NCBI GenBank assembly: GCA_019244985.1
Contig: JAFASB010000067.1
Span: 1 to 6,862 of the forward strand
Direction: 5' to 3'
Origin: Acidimicrobiia bacterium
Lineage (GTDB): Bacteria; Actinomycetota; Acidimicrobiia; Acidimicrobiales; AC-14
DNA: 6,862 nucleotides
Shown here in pieces: positions 6,051-6,862 of the stretch. The translations under genes were made by a program, and so were the position numbers. The notes below the pieces were generated by a model that saw nothing but the letters and a program-made list of their open reading frames with translations, made no database searches and was not told where the DNA came from. How positions within the stretch are numbered: the first letter of the stretch is position 1; each line of letters begins with the position of its first letter.

Positions 6051-6734
6051 CTAGGTCAGACCGACTCGGTCCAGGACTTCTTCGGGGAGACCGACGAGGC
6101 CGGTGATGAAGGGACCGAACTCGGCGTAGACGGCGGACCCCTCGTCGAAGCGCATGCGGTAGACGCACTCCTTGAGATCGACGGGATCCTCGGCGAAGAG
6201 GGTGACGCCCCACTCGTAGTCGTCGATCCCGGTCGACCCGGTGATCAGCTGCAGGATGCGTCCCGCGAACTCCCGGCCGACCTTGCCGTGTCCGAACATC
6301 AGCTCCTTGCGCTGCTCGAACGGCAGCGTGTACCAGTTGGCGTCGCCCTCGCGCTTCTTCGACATCGGGTAGAAGCAGATCGCTGTCTTGCCCGGCGGCG
6401 GCAGGTGCGGGTGAAGGCGCGCGTCGAGGAGCTCTTCGGGCATGCCCTTCGAGTACTCGCTGACCTCGGTGAGGCTGACGTAGGAGTCGACGAACTCGAG
6501 ACCGGCCTGGCGCACCTCGCTCTGGAACTGCTGCAGCCGCCACAGGTCGGGGCCCACGACCATGAAGCCGAGGTCCGCCTTGTGGCCCAGCACCGCGAAC
6601 GGCACGACCTGGTGCTCGTCCTCCTGCGCCGACTTCACGGCTGCCAGGACGGCCTGGCGGTCAACGTCGTCGCCGACGGCACAGAACAGGTGGAGGCAGC
6701 CCCAGCCTTCGGAGGGAGTGACAGGTTCGACCAT
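6051..6734 (-). CDS. chdC: Coproheme decarboxylase ChdC/HemQ (chlorite dismutase family)
   Basis: The enzyme uses peroxide to decarboxylate the two propionates of iron-coproporphyrin III, giving haem b as the last step of the coproporphyrin-dependent pathway used by Gram-positive bacteria. The 227-residue product has normal single-domain length, with two ferredoxin-like halves expected. Visible signatures are HKADLGFMVVGPDLW (51-65), FYPMSKKREGDANWYTLP (121-138) with the radical-forming Tyr122, ELMFGHGKVGREF (144-156) with probable proximal haem ligand His149, LQLITGSTGIDDYEWGVTLFA (161-181) with Gln162, and VYRMRFDEGSAVYAEFG (191-207). True chlorite dismutases carry a distal Arg and lack the YPMSK Tyr, so ChdC is preferred. 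ATG 6734 has no clear Shine-Dalgarno; TAGGCT (minus strand, 6747-6742) ends eight bases before it and may be a leaderless -10 box. The stop is 4 bp from that of the convergent gene. Confidence 0.95.
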   Translation of the reverse strand: MVEPVTPSEGWGCLHLFCAVGDDVDRQAVLAAVKSAQEDEHQVVPFAVLGHKADLGFMVVGPDLWRLQQFQSEVRQAGLEFVDSYVSLTEVSEYSKGMPEELLDARLHPHLPPPGKTAICFYPMSKKREGDANWYTLPFEQRKELMFGHGKVGREFAGRILQLITGSTGIDDYEWGVTLFAEDPVDLKECVYRMRFDEGSAVYAEFGPFITGLVGLPEEVLDRVGLT

Positions 6735-6762
6735 CGCCGCCGAGCCTATGGGCCGCCGCCCC

Positions 6763-6862
6763 CTACGGCTTCTTCGCCTCGATCAAGAACCGGGTGGCGT
6801 CGTCGACGAACGCTCCCTCACGCGCGATGTGTTCGTGCATGGCCCGCAGCCGATTGGAGAAC
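6763..6862 (-). CDS. C-terminal end of an unidentified protein (start beyond the right edge)
   Basis: One minus-strand frame is open from the window edge to a TAG at 6765-6763. Its last 32 residues run from FSNRLRAMHEHIAREG through FVDDATRFLIEAKKP. The strong G/C third-position bias and the sensible composition support a real gene end. It stops 28 bp before the chdC ATG on the same strand, so the two may be cotranscribed. The ending, an amphipathic helix followed by a strand like RFLIEAKKP, recalls the last strand of some class I SAM-dependent methyltransferases. That is only a resemblance, and too little is visible to assign a function. Confidence 0.6.
   Translation of the reverse strand, partial: FSNRLRAMHEHIAREGAFVDDATRFLIEAKKP

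Noticed and set aside
5923..6543. Minus-strand frame overlapping chdC and the membrane-protein gene
   Set aside because: It is an Arg/Ala/Gly-rich out-of-frame shadow of chdC, whose own frame has clear catalytic motifs.

Overview
This is a GC-rich bacterial window with actinobacterial character: most third codon positions are G or C, GTG starts are common, and leaderless-type promoters seem to be present. A lipoprotein binding protein with a Gly/Ser-rich linker and a ChdC/HemQ-type haem enzyme support Actinomycetota. Some ChdC residues look more Firmicutes-like than corynebacterial, so a deeper-branching class (Acidimicrobiia- or Thermoleophilia-like) is possible, but this rests on recalled family knowledge.

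Layout. Positions 1-5327, all on the minus strand, hold a complete branched-chain amino acid (HAAT/Liv) ABC transporter operon and one more gene. Transcription order is livK (binding lipoprotein, 5327-4164), a strong hairpin (4144-4110), livH (permease, about 4090-3155), livM (permease, 3158-2079), livG (ATPase, 2082-1309), livF (ATPase, 1319-594), then the first 179 codons of an AlaX-type alanyl-tRNA editing protein (538-1, running off the left edge). livH/livM and livM/livG overlap by four bases (GTGA) and livG/livF by eleven, as expected of a translationally coupled operon. Divergent from livK, across 89 bp, is a plus-strand gene (5417-6046) for a small membrane-anchored protein of unknown function. 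It converges, with only 4 bp between stop codons, on a minus-strand coproheme decarboxylase gene (chdC/hemQ, 6734-6051). The right edge (6862-6763) holds the last 32 codons of another minus-strand gene just upstream of chdC.

How it works together. LivK would capture a substrate (branched-chain amino acid or related compound) outside the membrane and deliver it to the LivH/LivM channel, driven by LivG/LivF ATP hydrolysis. The hairpin between livK and livH probably sets a high ratio of binding protein to permease. The AlaX protein would hydrolyse misacylated Ser-/Gly-tRNA(Ala) in the cytoplasm; any link to the transporter is only positional. ChdC carries out the last step of the coproporphyrin-dependent haem pathway and is unrelated to the transporter.

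I see no mobile element, CRISPR array, RNA gene or evident new multi-gene system. The most unusual signal is livH. Its conserved N-terminus lies in frame upstream of any canonical start codon, and an ideal Shine-Dalgarno sequence points to an ATC codon at 4090.
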